Below are positions 8,137 to 15,653 of a DNA stretch of 64,000 nt, one piece after another. Position 1 is the first letter of the stretch. Each line of letters opens with the position of its first letter. The translations under genes were made by a program, and so were the position numbers. The DNA is taken from positions 312,676 through 376,675 of the forward strand of contig DLNM01000035.1 in the NCBI GenBank assembly GCA_002479485.1, read 5' to 3'. The notes under the pieces were generated by a model. The model was given only the letters and a program-made list of their open reading frames with translations. It did not search any database and was not told where the DNA came from. The stretch comes from Firmicutes bacterium UBA7510. Its GTDB lineage: Bacteria > Bacillota > Clostridia > Tissierellales > Sedimentibacteraceae.

Positions 8137-8628
8137 ATGAAGCTGTTAATACACGATTTAAATGACTATGAGTTTAAAAATTTATCAGATGATATAAAAA
8201 TAATTGAAAAAAAAGAGCCAATAAATAACTGTATAGGATGTTTTGGATGCTGGGTAAAAACCCCTGCTAAATGTATAATAAACGATTCATATGAAAATAT
8301 GGGAGAATATTTTTCAAAATCAGATGAAATAATTATTATCAGTAAATGTGTATATGGTGGATTTAGCTCTTTTGTCAAAAATATTTTGGATAGAAGTATT
8401 TCATATGTTCATCCTTATTTTAAAATGCGCAATAATGAAATGCATCATAAAAGAAGATATAATAATATTATTAAGTTAACAGTATGGTTTTATGGTGAAA
8501 ATATAACACTAGAAGAAAAAGAAACTGCGAATAAGCTAGTTGTAGCGAATGCTATAAATTTTGATGGAGTTGTAAATAAAATTACTTTTGTAGATAACAT
8601 ATCAGAATTGGAGGGGAAAATAATATGA
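8137..8628 (+). CDS. Flavodoxin-like FMN-binding family protein
   Basis: A 163-residue protein with the features of flavodoxin-fold NAD(P)H oxidoreductases. CIGCFGCWVKTPAKC lies at about 28-42, followed by DEIIIISKCVYGGFSS, where the second flavin loop is expected. It lacks the usual N-terminal phosphate loop (it starts MKLLIHDLND), so FMN binding may be weak or shared with the next protein. The SD GAGAGGGA precedes the start. Its ATGA overlap with the following flavodoxin-like gene suggests that the two work together. No substrate can be named. Confidence 0.7.
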   Translation: MKLLIHDLNDYEFKNLSDDIKIIEKKEPINNCIGCFGCWVKTPAKCIINDSYENMGEYFSKSDEIIIISKCVYGGFSSFVKNILDRSISYVHPYFKMRNNEMHHKRRYNNIIKLTVWFYGENITLEEKETANKLVVANAINFDGVVNKITFVDNISELEGKII

Positions 8629-9260
8629 AAACTGCATTTATAAATGGGAGTCCAAAAAGTAAATTAAGCTCTTCAGAAGCTATTTTAAAAGATTTACAAA
8701 GCTGTTTTTCTAAAAATATTGAAATTATTAATTACAATCTAAGAAAATCATTTCTGACTGATGAAGAAATAGAAACTTTGTTTGGCTTTGATGTTTTTGT
8801 GTTTGCTTTTCCTCTTTATGTTGATGGAATTCCATCACATTTATTGAATTGTTTATGTCAAATTGAAGAAGCAGCTAAGAATATAAAAGATAAATCAATT
8901 ACTGTATATGTGCTTGTTAACAGTGGTTTTTTTGAAGGGCATCAGAATAGATTAGCACTTGATATGATGAAACATTGGTGTGCTAAGGTAGGTTTTGAAT
9001 GGGGTCAAGGTATTGGTATTGGCGGTGGTGGAGCACTTGCTGGACTGTCAAATGTACCTCTTGGAAAGGGACCTAAAAGTAGTTTAGGTATAGCGCTTAA
9101 ATCTTTGGTTGATAATATTTCTACTAAGTCACAAGCTGATAATATTTTTGTTTCAATGAATTTTCCAAGAATTATGTATAAGCTCATAGGTGAATTTGGT
9201 TGGAGACAAGAGATTAAGAAAAATGGACTTAAAGTCAAGGATTTATCTCGTAGACTTTAG
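8625..9260 (+). CDS. NAD(P)H-dependent FMN reductase/flavodoxin-fold protein
   Basis: A 211-residue protein opening with INGSPKSKLSSSEAIL, the phosphate-binding loop of the flavodoxin fold, followed by VFVFAFPLYVDGIPSHLLNCL, the second FMN loop seen in NADPH-dependent FMN reductases. A glycine-rich segment (GIGIGGGGALAG) lies near 126-137. It overlaps the upstream flavodoxin-like gene (ATGA at 8625-8628), which points to a paired oxidoreductase. The electron acceptor and physiological role are unknown. Confidence 0.75.
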   Translation: MKTAFINGSPKSKLSSSEAILKDLQSCFSKNIEIINYNLRKSFLTDEEIETLFGFDVFVFAFPLYVDGIPSHLLNCLCQIEEAAKNIKDKSITVYVLVNSGFFEGHQNRLALDMMKHWCAKVGFEWGQGIGIGGGGALAGLSNVPLGKGPKSSLGIALKSLVDNISTKSQADNIFVSMNFPRIMYKLIGEFGWRQEIKKNGLKVKDLSRRL

Positions 9261-9349
9261 CTAAAAACAATCAAAATCTGATAAACTCTACGGAACGTTT
9301 ATAGAAAAAATAATTTGTATAATATATAATGGTAAAAGAGGTGAGTAAT

Positions 9350-9934
9350 ATGGACTGTACTAAAGTTGGTAAGCTTCTTTATGATTTGCGCAAGGAAAAG
9401 CGTATGACACAAAAGGAAATTGCTGATAAAATGAATATAAGTGATAAAACTGTTTCAAAATGGGAAAGAGGCTTAGGTTGTCCTGATATTTCTTTGCTTT
9501 CTGAGCTTTCTGATATATTTGGTGTGAATATTGAAAAAATTTTACAAGGAGATTTATCTATAAACGATACTGATGGAGGAAATATGAAAAGAATAAAATT
9601 TTATGTTTGTCCTGCTTGTGGAAATATAATTACCTCTACAGGTTTAGGTGAAATATCATGTTGTGGAAGAAAATTAGAATCTTTACATGTTCAAGAAATT
9701 AATGAAGAGCATAATTTGCAAACCACACAGGTTGAAAATGATTATTATATAACATTTAACCATGAGATGACAAAGGATCATTATATATCATTTGTTGCAT
9801 ATGTAATGTTTGATAGGGTGCATTTGGTTAAATTATACCCAGAACAAAATGCAGAGGTAAGAATTCCAATAATGCGTAAGGGTGATCTTTATTTTTATTG
9901 CAGTAAGCATGGATTGATGAAACAAAAGATTTAG
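9350..9934 (+). CDS. HTH (Xre) regulator fused to a desulfoferrodoxin-type iron domain
   Basis: A 194-residue protein with an Xre helix-turn-helix at about 8-62 (MTQKEIADKMNISDKTVSKW). After a linker, residues 83-190 match two-iron superoxide reductase. A desulforedoxin-type cysteine set is present (Cys87, Cys90, Cys104, Cys105). The catalytic-centre ligands also align: His121 (in EEHN), His138 (NHEM), His144 (DHY), Cys184 and His187 (FYCSKHG). Start 9350 follows GAGGTG at 9338-9343. A redox- or superoxide-sensing transcription factor is the simplest reading. The small palindrome ATAAAC/GTTTAT at 9281-9302 could be its own operator. Rubrerythrin and PerR lie 2 kb downstream. Confidence 0.8.
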   Translation: MDCTKVGKLLYDLRKEKRMTQKEIADKMNISDKTVSKWERGLGCPDISLLSELSDIFGVNIEKILQGDLSINDTDGGNMKRIKFYVCPACGNIITSTGLGEISCCGRKLESLHVQEINEEHNLQTTQVENDYYITFNHEMTKDHYISFVAYVMFDRVHLVKLYPEQNAEVRIPIMRKGDLYFYCSKHGLMKQKI

Positions 9935-9964
9935 TTATATTTAGAAAAGTACTGAATGAATTAT

Positions 9965-10024
9965 TGCTAAAGCGGGAGTAAGATAGGAAATTTAGTTTCT
10001 CCCTTTAGCAGTAATTTTTTTATT
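9965..10024 (+). terminator. Rho-independent terminator
   Basis: The imperfect stem TGCTAAAGCGGGAG / CTCCCTTTAGCA is followed by a run of Ts at 10015-10021. Confidence 0.8.
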
Positions 10025-10100
10025 TAGTACACAATATTGTTTGTTTGAAATTTATTACAGTGTTATAATTAAGTTATTATATTACAAAAGGAGAGTTTCA

Positions 10101-10850
10101 ATGAATATACTTAGAACGTGGCATGACAATGAAGTGTACAATAAAGAGATTGAGATAAATTTTAGAGATTGTGATAACAATAAAAAGGTCAAATTGTCAG
10201 CTGTTATGGGTTTCGCATCTGATATAGCTGGTAAGGACTATACAGCTAGAGGATTTTCTCATGATAAAATGGTAGAAGCTAAACAGGTGTTTATACTTGC
10301 TCGTTATCATTTTCATTTTTATAAAATGCCAAGTGTAGATGACATAATAACCTTTAGGACATGGGAAAAGGGGATTAAGGATGGATATGTTTTACGTGAT
10401 TATGAAATTATAGATTCAAATAATGAATCTTGTATTTTAGCATCAAGTACATGGCTTATAATTAATCCTGATACACGAAAAATAATTAAACCAAGGAATT
10501 TTACATTAACTGATATAGGAGCAAGTGAAAAGATTTTGGATTGTGAACATTGTGACAGAATACATTTTGGTGAAGAAAAACTTGTTGCACTGGGTGAAAG
10601 AATTATATATAATACAGACCTTGATGCTAATGGACATCTAAATAATGCAAATTATGCAAATATTGCAATTGACTTTTTGCCAGGTAATTTGAGTGATAAA
10701 ATATTAACTGATTTTTATATAAATTATGTTAGGGAAGCTAAACTTAAGGAAGTCATAAAACTTTTTGGGTATAAGGAATGTAATGATTTTTATATAATTG
10801 GAAAAATAGAAAATAATCTATGTTTTGCTTGTAAATTTGTTTATATTTAA
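10101..10850 (+). CDS. Acyl-ACP thioesterase (FatA/TesA family)
   Basis: A 249-residue double-hotdog protein that would hydrolyse acyl-acyl-carrier protein to free fatty acid. The first hotdog starts EIEINFRDCDNNKKVKLSAVM and the second holds the catalytic-type segment NTDLDANGHLNNANYANIAIDFLP, where Asn-Gly-His-x-Asn is diagnostic. The SD AAAGGAGAG precedes 10101, so the longer frame from 10041 is not used. A promoter TTGTTT-17-TATAAT (10041-10069) lies upstream. It probably shares a transcript with the methyltransferase that follows. Confidence 0.85.
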   Translation: MNILRTWHDNEVYNKEIEINFRDCDNNKKVKLSAVMGFASDIAGKDYTARGFSHDKMVEAKQVFILARYHFHFYKMPSVDDIITFRTWEKGIKDGYVLRDYEIIDSNNESCILASSTWLIINPDTRKIIKPRNFTLTDIGASEKILDCEHCDRIHFGEEKLVALGERIIYNTDLDANGHLNNANYANIAIDFLPGNLSDKILTDFYINYVREAKLKEVIKLFGYKECNDFYIIGKIENNLCFACKFVYI

Positions 10851-10889
10851 TATATTTTTATAAAAATACAAATAAAGCGAGGTACAAAT

Positions 10890-11567
10890 ATGAGTAAAAA
10901 ATCATATTATTTAGCGTATGATGACAGATACCGTCAAGTTCATGAAAATGGCTTACTTTGGTTAGGCAATAAGCCGACTCCTGAAGTTTTAAGATTTTTA
11001 AATCGTTATAAATGCTCTAGAAATCACTCAATATTAGAGATAGGTTGTGGCGAAGGACGTGATAGTTTATTTCTTTTAGGTGAGGGATACAATGTTATAG
11101 GTTCTGATTCTTCTCAAGAAGCTATTAACACATGCAATAAGTTATCTGATAATACATATAAAAATAATTTTATTTGCTTAGATTTTGTTGAAGATAGTTT
11201 ACATGAAACTTTTGATTTTATTTACTCAATAGCTGTACTTCATATGCTCACTGATGATGAACATAGAAATAAGTTTTACAGTTTTATTAAAAATCATTTA
11301 AATTCAGATGGTAAAGCTTTAATTTTAGTTATCGGTGATGGTGAACAGGAAATGATAACTGATGCATCTAAAGCATTTGAAATAGTGGAAAGAATACACG
11401 AGGAGACTAACACTATATTAAATATAGCTTCAACTAGTTGTAGAATTGTTAGCTGGGATAAGCTATTAAATGAAATAAATGAAAATAATTTGAAAGTAAT
11501 TTCAAAAGAAATTAATTTAGATACTCCTAGATTTTCTAATTGTATGTCTGTTGTTGTAACTTTATAG
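10890..11567 (+). CDS. Class I SAM-dependent methyltransferase
   Basis: A 225-residue protein with a Rossmann SAM-binding site: motif I ILEIGCGEGRDSLFL (about 49-63), an acidic residue after the second strand (VIGSDSS) and motif IV FDFIYSIAVLHML. This matches the small-molecule or thiol methyltransferase group rather than an rRNA enzyme. The SD GCGAGGT precedes the start. No neighbour gives a clue to the acceptor molecule. Confidence 0.8.
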   Translation: MSKKSYYLAYDDRYRQVHENGLLWLGNKPTPEVLRFLNRYKCSRNHSILEIGCGEGRDSLFLLGEGYNVIGSDSSQEAINTCNKLSDNTYKNNFICLDFVEDSLHETFDFIYSIAVLHMLTDDEHRNKFYSFIKNHLNSDGKALILVIGDGEQEMITDASKAFEIVERIHEETNTILNIASTSCRIVSWDKLLNEINENNLKVISKEINLDTPRFSNCMSVVVTL

Positions 11568-11671
11568 TTTATAATAATTCGTTAATATATCAACAAAATT
11601 TATATGCAATTATTAATGATAAATATTACTAATAAATAATTTTAATTAAATAATAAAAAATTTTAAAAAAG

Positions 11672-11716
11672 CTATTGACAATAGTTCCTTAATAGTATAT
11701 ATTATCATTAAGGAAC
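11672..11716 (+). promoter_or_regulatory. Rubrerythrin promoter with two nested inverted repeats
   Basis: TTGACA (11675-11680), 17 bases, TATATT (11698-11703). A 13-bp perfect palindrome, CTATTGACAATAG (11672-11684), covers the -35. A 10-bp inverted repeat, GTTCCTTAAT / ATTAAGGAAC (11684-11693 and 11707-11716), brackets the -10. Both look like operators. A weak PerR-like match (11 of 14 positions) lies at 11723-11737. Confidence 0.75.
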
Positions 11717-11754
11717 AGAAAATTATAATTAAAATTATTTGGAGGATTATTAAT

Positions 11755-12300
11755 ATGAAAAAATTTGTATGTAAAGTTTGTGGTCATGTTCATGAAGGAG
11801 ATTCTGCACCAGCTGAGTGCCCAGTATGTCATGTGAAATCAGATATGTTTGTTGAACAATCAACAGAAGGTTTAGTTTGGGCTGACGAGCATGTTGTTGG
11901 TATAGCACAAGGTGTTGATGAAGAAGTTATAAAAGGATTAAGAGCGAACTTCGAAGGAGAATGTACAGAAGTTGGTATGTACTTAGCAATGGCTAGAGTT
12001 GCTCATAGAGAAGGATATCCAGAAATAGGATTATATTGGGAAAAAGCAGCATATGAAGAAGCAGAGCATGCAGCTAAATTTGCTGAATTATTAGGTGAAG
12101 TTGTGACTAACTCAACTAAGAAAAATCTTGAAATGAGAGTAGCAGCAGAAAATGGAGCAACAGCTGGTAAGAAAGAATTAGCAACACTTGCTAAAAAATT
12201 AAACTTAGATGCAATTCATGACACAGTTCATGAAATGGCAAAAGATGAAGCTAGACATGGTAAAGCTTTTGAAGGATTATTAAAAAGATATTTTGCTTAA
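11755..12300 (+). CDS. rbr: Reverse-type rubrerythrin (NADH peroxidase component)
   Basis: A 181-residue non-haem diiron protein that reduces hydrogen peroxide in anaerobes. An N-terminal rubredoxin-type iron site is seen as CKVCGHVHEG...CPVC (5-25), followed by the ferritin-like four-helix domain with EGECTEVGMY, YEEAEHAAKFAEL and a final DEARHG. Rubredoxin at the N terminus rather than the C terminus defines the reverse type. It has a strong SD (TTGGAGGA) and its own regulated promoter. PerR is encoded immediately downstream, which agrees with peroxide control. Confidence 0.93.
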   Translation: MKKFVCKVCGHVHEGDSAPAECPVCHVKSDMFVEQSTEGLVWADEHVVGIAQGVDEEVIKGLRANFEGECTEVGMYLAMARVAHREGYPEIGLYWEKAAYEEAEHAAKFAELLGEVVTNSTKKNLEMRVAAENGATAGKKELATLAKKLNLDAIHDTVHEMAKDEARHGKAFEGLLKRYFA

Positions 12301-12322
12301 CAATAATGGATAAGTACTGACC

Positions 12323-12350
12323 TTGCAAATTATGAGCATAATATTATAGT
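12323..12350 (+). promoter_or_regulatory. perR promoter with palindrome between -35 and -10
   Basis: TTGCAA (12323-12328), 16 bases, TATAGT (12345-12350). The spacer contains the perfect palindrome ATTATGAGCATAAT (12329-12342). It is placed to block RNA polymerase and could be an autoregulatory PerR site, although it differs from the Bacillus consensus. Confidence 0.5.
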
Positions 12351-12381
12351 GCTTGATTAAATTTATAAAAAGAGGTCTAAT

Positions 12382-12771
12382 ATGAAAAAAAGAAATACAA
12401 TTCAGGGACAGCTTGTATTAAATGCAGTTAGACAGCTAGGTAATCATCCTACAGCAGATGATGTATATAATTATGTAGTACAAATGCATCCAAATATAAG
12501 TAAGGGTACAGTATATAGAAACTTAAACTCTTTAGCTGAGGATGGAATTTTGGTAAAAATTTCAGTCCCAGATGCAGCTGATAGGTTTGACCATACATTA
12601 GAAAAGCATTATCATATTAAATGCATGAATTGTAAAGAGTTTGTAGATGTAAACTTAGATTATATGCAGGAGCTAGATGATAAAGTAGCTGAATCGACTA
12701 AATATAAAATACTAAGTCATGACGTAGTGTTCAAAGGAATATGTCATAACTGTTGCAATAAGAATAAGTAA
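12382..12771 (+). CDS. perR: Peroxide-sensing repressor, Fur family (PerR)
   Basis: A 129-residue Fur-family regulator. The PerR metal site is complete and correctly spaced: His36, Asp70, His76, His78 and Asp89 (equivalent to His37, Asp85, His91, His93 and Asp104 in Bacillus). Aspartate rather than glutamate at the last position favours PerR over Fur. The structural zinc site is Cys81/Cys84 and Cys121/Cys124. The winged helix carries KGTVYRNLNSLAEDG. The N terminus is short. The gene lies behind rubrerythrin, its likely target, and a terminator follows. Confidence 0.9.
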   Translation: MKKRNTIQGQLVLNAVRQLGNHPTADDVYNYVVQMHPNISKGTVYRNLNSLAEDGILVKISVPDAADRFDHTLEKHYHIKCMNCKEFVDVNLDYMQELDDKVAESTKYKILSHDVVFKGICHNCCNKNK

Positions 12772-12772
12772 T

Positions 12773-12814
12773 AAGAAATGACTAATCAATATTTTGGGTT
12801 AGTCATTTCTTTTA
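12773..12814 (+). terminator. Rho-independent terminator after perR
   Basis: A 13-bp perfect stem (AAGAAATGACTAA and its complement) ends in TTTT. Confidence 0.85.
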
Positions 12815-12903
12815 ATCTTGTTTTAGGAACTATTCATTTTTTTTCTCGTCTAATTAAACGTGGTAGAAAGTGACCCAACAATTATACTAGAGGAGAAAAT
12901 AAA

Positions 12904-13443
12904 ATGAAATTTAAGAAAATTATTATAGGAATGGTTATAGCAGCTTTAGCTTTTGGAGCTGTAGCATGTACAAAAAATGATTCTAACGATGGAAAAGGGC
13001 AACAACAAGAACAAGACAAAGAGCAAGACAAAGAACAGGACAAAAAGGAGTTAACTGGAACACTTGAGGAAATAATGACTTCTGTATACAAAGGTGTTGG
13101 TGAAGAAATTCCATCATTGCAAAATATACCTCTTACTGATGAAAATGTAGCATATTATGCAGGTATTGAGAAACTAGATGGTGCAGAAGGCTTAGCTTCG
13201 GAAGCTATGATAAGTTCTGTAGCTCACTCTGTAGTTCTGGTAAAAGCAAAAGAAGGAACTGACATTGAAGCGCTTAAAACTGAAATGAAAGAAAAAGTAG
13301 ATCCAAGAAAATGGATATGTGTTGGCGTAGAAAGAGAAGAAGTAATAGTAGATAATATTGGAAATACAATAATAATGATTATAGACCAAAATAAAGAAGC
13401 AGCCGAGAAATTACATGAAAGCTTCTTGGCATTAGAAAAATAA
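12904..13443 (+). CDS. Lipoprotein with DUF4358-like domain
   Basis: A 179-residue exported lipoprotein. The signal peptide KKIIIGMVIAALAFGAVAC ends at the lipidated cysteine (residue 22), followed by a charged QEQDKEQDKEQDKK linker with a repeated QDKE unit. The C-terminal half (YYAGIEKLDGAEGLASEAMISSVAHSV, then VLVKAKEG) resembles DUF4358 proteins common in Clostridia; function unknown. The SD AGAGGAG precedes the start. It is a single gene between two terminators. Confidence 0.75.
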   Translation: MKFKKIIIGMVIAALAFGAVACTKNDSNDGKGQQQEQDKEQDKEQDKKELTGTLEEIMTSVYKGVGEEIPSLQNIPLTDENVAYYAGIEKLDGAEGLASEAMISSVAHSVVLVKAKEGTDIEALKTEMKEKVDPRKWICVGVEREEVIVDNIGNTIIMIIDQNKEAAEKLHESFLALEK

Positions 13444-13460
13444 TTTCAATTGAATAACTT

Positions 13461-13501
13461 AAAAAATGTTAGGAAAATATATAATTCCTAACATTTTTTA
13501 T
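13461..13501 (+). terminator. Rho-independent terminator
   Basis: A 15-bp perfect stem (AAAAAATGTTAGGAA with its complement) ends in a T run. Confidence 0.9.
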
Positions 13502-13647
13502 TTAATATATGTTATAATAATCCAGATTAAATATAATAAAATAGGGTATCAGTATGAGAAAGTAATAAGTAATATAATATCAATTAAGGATTTTTATTAT
13601 CATTTACTGATAAATATATAAAATGTTTAAATGGAAGGAGAATACAA

Positions 13648-14058
13648 ATGAAAAAATTTTTATCAGAATTTAGAGAATTTGCTGTTCGTGGTAATGTAAT
13701 TGACATGGCGGTCGGTGTTGTTATAGGAGGTGCTTTTAAAGGTATAGTCGATTCATTAGTGAATGACATTATTACACCACTTATTGGACTGTTTGCAAAT
13801 CAAGACTTAAGTAACAATGTATTTATGGTTGGTGATGTTGCTGTAAAATACGGTTCATTTATTTCCGCAATTATTAATTTTATATTAATGGCACTTGTTA
13901 TCTTTATTATGATTAAATTAATTAATAAGGCTAGAAATTTTGGAAAGAAAGAAAAACCTGTTGTGGTAGAGCCAACTACAAAGATATGCCCTTATTGCTT
14001 AAGTGAAATTTCGAAAGATGCTACCCGTTGTAAACATTGTACATCTACTTTAGAGTAA
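13648..14058 (+). CDS. mscL: Large-conductance mechanosensitive channel MscL with C-terminal zinc ribbon
   Basis: A 136-residue osmotic safety valve. The N terminus FREFAVRGNVIDMAVGVVIGGAF and the pore helix TM1 (15-45) are textbook MscL, and TM2 lies at about 70-95. The usual cytoplasmic helix is replaced from residue 112 by CPYCLSEISKDATRCKHC, a four-cysteine zinc-ribbon pattern. The periplasmic loop (ANQDLSNNVFMVGDVAV) is short. The SD GGAAGGAG precedes the start and a terminator follows. The zinc ribbon could tie channel assembly to metal or redox state; that is speculation. Confidence 0.93.
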   Translation: MKKFLSEFREFAVRGNVIDMAVGVVIGGAFKGIVDSLVNDIITPLIGLFANQDLSNNVFMVGDVAVKYGSFISAIINFILMALVIFIMIKLINKARNFGKKEKPVVVEPTTKICPYCLSEISKDATRCKHCTSTLE

Positions 14059-14093
14059 TGGATAAAGTATTATATAAATAATGTACAAGCTAT

Positions 14094-14126
14094 AAGAAGA
14101 TAATTGAATTTATCTTCTTTTTTTTT
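14094..14126 (+). terminator. Rho-independent terminator after mscL
   Basis: The perfect 10-bp stem AAGAAGATAA / TTATCTTCTT is followed by seven more Ts. Confidence 0.9.
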
Positions 14127-14154
14127 GAATAAAAATATTGTAATAAAAAAATAG

Positions 14155-14210
14155 TTGTTGGATATTTGTTACTTTGTTATAATTAAGTATAAGTATGAAA
14201 AGCTTTTCAT
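14155..14210 (+). promoter_or_regulatory. Promoter with a 16-bp perfect palindrome downstream
   Basis: TTGTTG (14155-14160), 17 bases, TATAAT (14178-14183), then the perfect palindrome ATGAAAAGCTTTTCAT at 14195-14210, around +5 to +20. This is a good repressor site for the kinase-like gene operon. No regulator is encoded nearby. Confidence 0.55.
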
Positions 14211-14282
14211 AAAATTTTACTGCGATAGAATTGTTATTTGAAGAAATATGTATTATTAAATCATATGAATTGGGAGGTCATC

Positions 14283-14825
14283 ATGAGAAATAATAATATT
14301 TTAGTAATGGGACCAATTGGTGTTGGTAAAACATCTGTCAGCAAAGAATTAGCTAAAAGAACGGGTAGAAAATTAATAGAAATGGATGAGGAAAAAAAAA
14401 GAATTTATTCACAAATTGGATTTTCACTAGAAAAGTGTGAGGAAAAATACGAAAAATATGGTATAATGGGGTGGTATCAGTATCAAAAACCCTTTGAATT
14501 ATATTCTGTAAAAATGCTTTTAGGAGAAAATGATAATGCTGTAATTGATTTTGGTGGTGGACAAAGTGTATATGATAATGAAGAGCAGGTTAAGGAATTT
14601 TTAAGTATTGTGAAGTCCCAAAAGTACAGCTTCCTCCTTATGCCTTATGAGGATGTTGATATGTCTTTAAAGCTACTTTCTACGAGAAATGAAGATGATG
14701 ATGCTGATTTGAATCGTATATTTATTAACTCTATAACAAGTAGGCAGGCTGCAAAACACATAATATACACAGGAGAAAAAACAATCTCTGATATAGTTGA
14801 TGAGATACTTAGAAATGTAAATTAA
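14283..14825 (+). CDS. Shikimate-kinase-like P-loop kinase
   Basis: A 180-residue P-loop protein: Walker A GPIGVGKTS lies at residues 10-18 and IEMDEEKKR supplies the DxD-like acidic pair, as in shikimate and gluconate kinases. VIDFGGGQSVYDN near 82-94 resembles the shikimate kinase GGG motif. The lid and shikimate-contact arginines are not clear, and no aroK neighbours are present, so the substrate is open. Start 14283 follows GGGAGGT. The operator-like palindrome at 14195-14210 suggests control. Confidence 0.7.
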   Translation: MRNNNILVMGPIGVGKTSVSKELAKRTGRKLIEMDEEKKRIYSQIGFSLEKCEEKYEKYGIMGWYQYQKPFELYSVKMLLGENDNAVIDFGGGQSVYDNEEQVKEFLSIVKSQKYSFLLMPYEDVDMSLKLLSTRNEDDDADLNRIFINSITSRQAAKHIIYTGEKTISDIVDEILRNVN

Positions 14826-14856
14826 ATTAAATAATAATTTAATTAGGAGAAGTAAA

Positions 14857-15153
14857 TTGAAAAAAATATTAAAAAGTTTTACTTTTTATTTTATAATTAT
14901 AAGTTTTTTGATAATATATCTACATCAGATAGGGCGAGATTCAAAAAGCATTGTATTAATTAGTTTTAATCCTATATTAGTTGCAATATCTAGATCAGAT
15001 GTAGGTCTTGAATTCATGAATTCAGGAATGCAAATACCTTCTAGAACTATACTTGGTAGCATTTCGGTATTTTGGTATATAGGAAGTGTCATAACATTTA
15101 TAATTTATGGTCTAATATTTGATACAATAAAATATTTTTTAAAGAAACTATAA
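14857..15153 (+). CDS. Small membrane protein, hypothetical
   Basis: A 98-residue protein with a TTG start after TAGGAGAAG. An N-terminal hydrophobic helix (about 6-24) and a C-terminal one (about 70-90) suggest two membrane spans, with a polar loop between. I recognise no family. It sits 31 bases after the kinase-like gene and 53 before a lipoprotein gene, so it may be the second gene of a small operon. Confidence 0.6.
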   Translation: MKKILKSFTFYFIIISFLIIYLHQIGRDSKSIVLISFNPILVAISRSDVGLEFMNSGMQIPSRTILGSISVFWYIGSVITFIIYGLIFDTIKYFLKKL

Positions 15154-15206
15154 ATATTATATAAGATTAAATAATTTTAAATCTATATTAAGGGGATGGT
15201 GTTATT

Positions 15207-15608
15207 ATGAAAAAAATATGTTTTCTATTAATTTTTGTTATGTTACTTACATTTTCTGGTTGTTCATTAAATAGCCTATCACCAGAAAAAATAACAACTG
15301 ATGCTGTAGCAATGTATTATAGTAATAGAAGCTATTCTGTAGTTATTGAGGATAAAGAAATAGTTAAAGAACTTACTGCTATTTATAATACTTTAAAATT
15401 AGAAAATGTTAGTGGTGAATTAGATTTATCATCTACAATAAACATTGTTTATTACGAAAGTAAAAAAGAAAAAGCTATATTATCTATTGATAAAAATGGG
15501 TTGCTTTATTTGTATAGGGATATTGACAACATTTATAAAGTTGTTAGTAAAGATTTTCAATATGAGCGTTTAGAGGAATTATATACAATTTATGCAGATA
15601 AAAAATAA
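15207..15608 (+). CDS. Small lipoprotein, hypothetical
   Basis: A 133-residue protein with a lipoprotein signal: KKICFLLIFVMLLTFSGCS places the lipidated cysteine at 19. The mature part (TDAVAMYYSNRSYSVVIEDKEIVKELTAIYNTLKLE...) resembles small DUF5301-type domains in outline, but I am not certain. The SD AAGGGGATGG precedes the start. It follows the small membrane protein and precedes a DUF6886 gene with short gaps. Confidence 0.7.
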   Translation: MKKICFLLIFVMLLTFSGCSLNSLSPEKITTDAVAMYYSNRSYSVVIEDKEIVKELTAIYNTLKLENVSGELDLSSTINIVYYESKKEKAILSIDKNGLLYLYRDIDNIYKVVSKDFQYERLEELYTIYADKK

Positions 15609-15653
15609 CATTGAATAGGGAACCATTAAGGATAAATAAAGTATGGAGGGAAT

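Noticed and set aside
11723..11737. Definite PerR box before rubrerythrin
   Set aside because: Only 11 of 14 positions match in very AT-rich DNA, which is close to chance.
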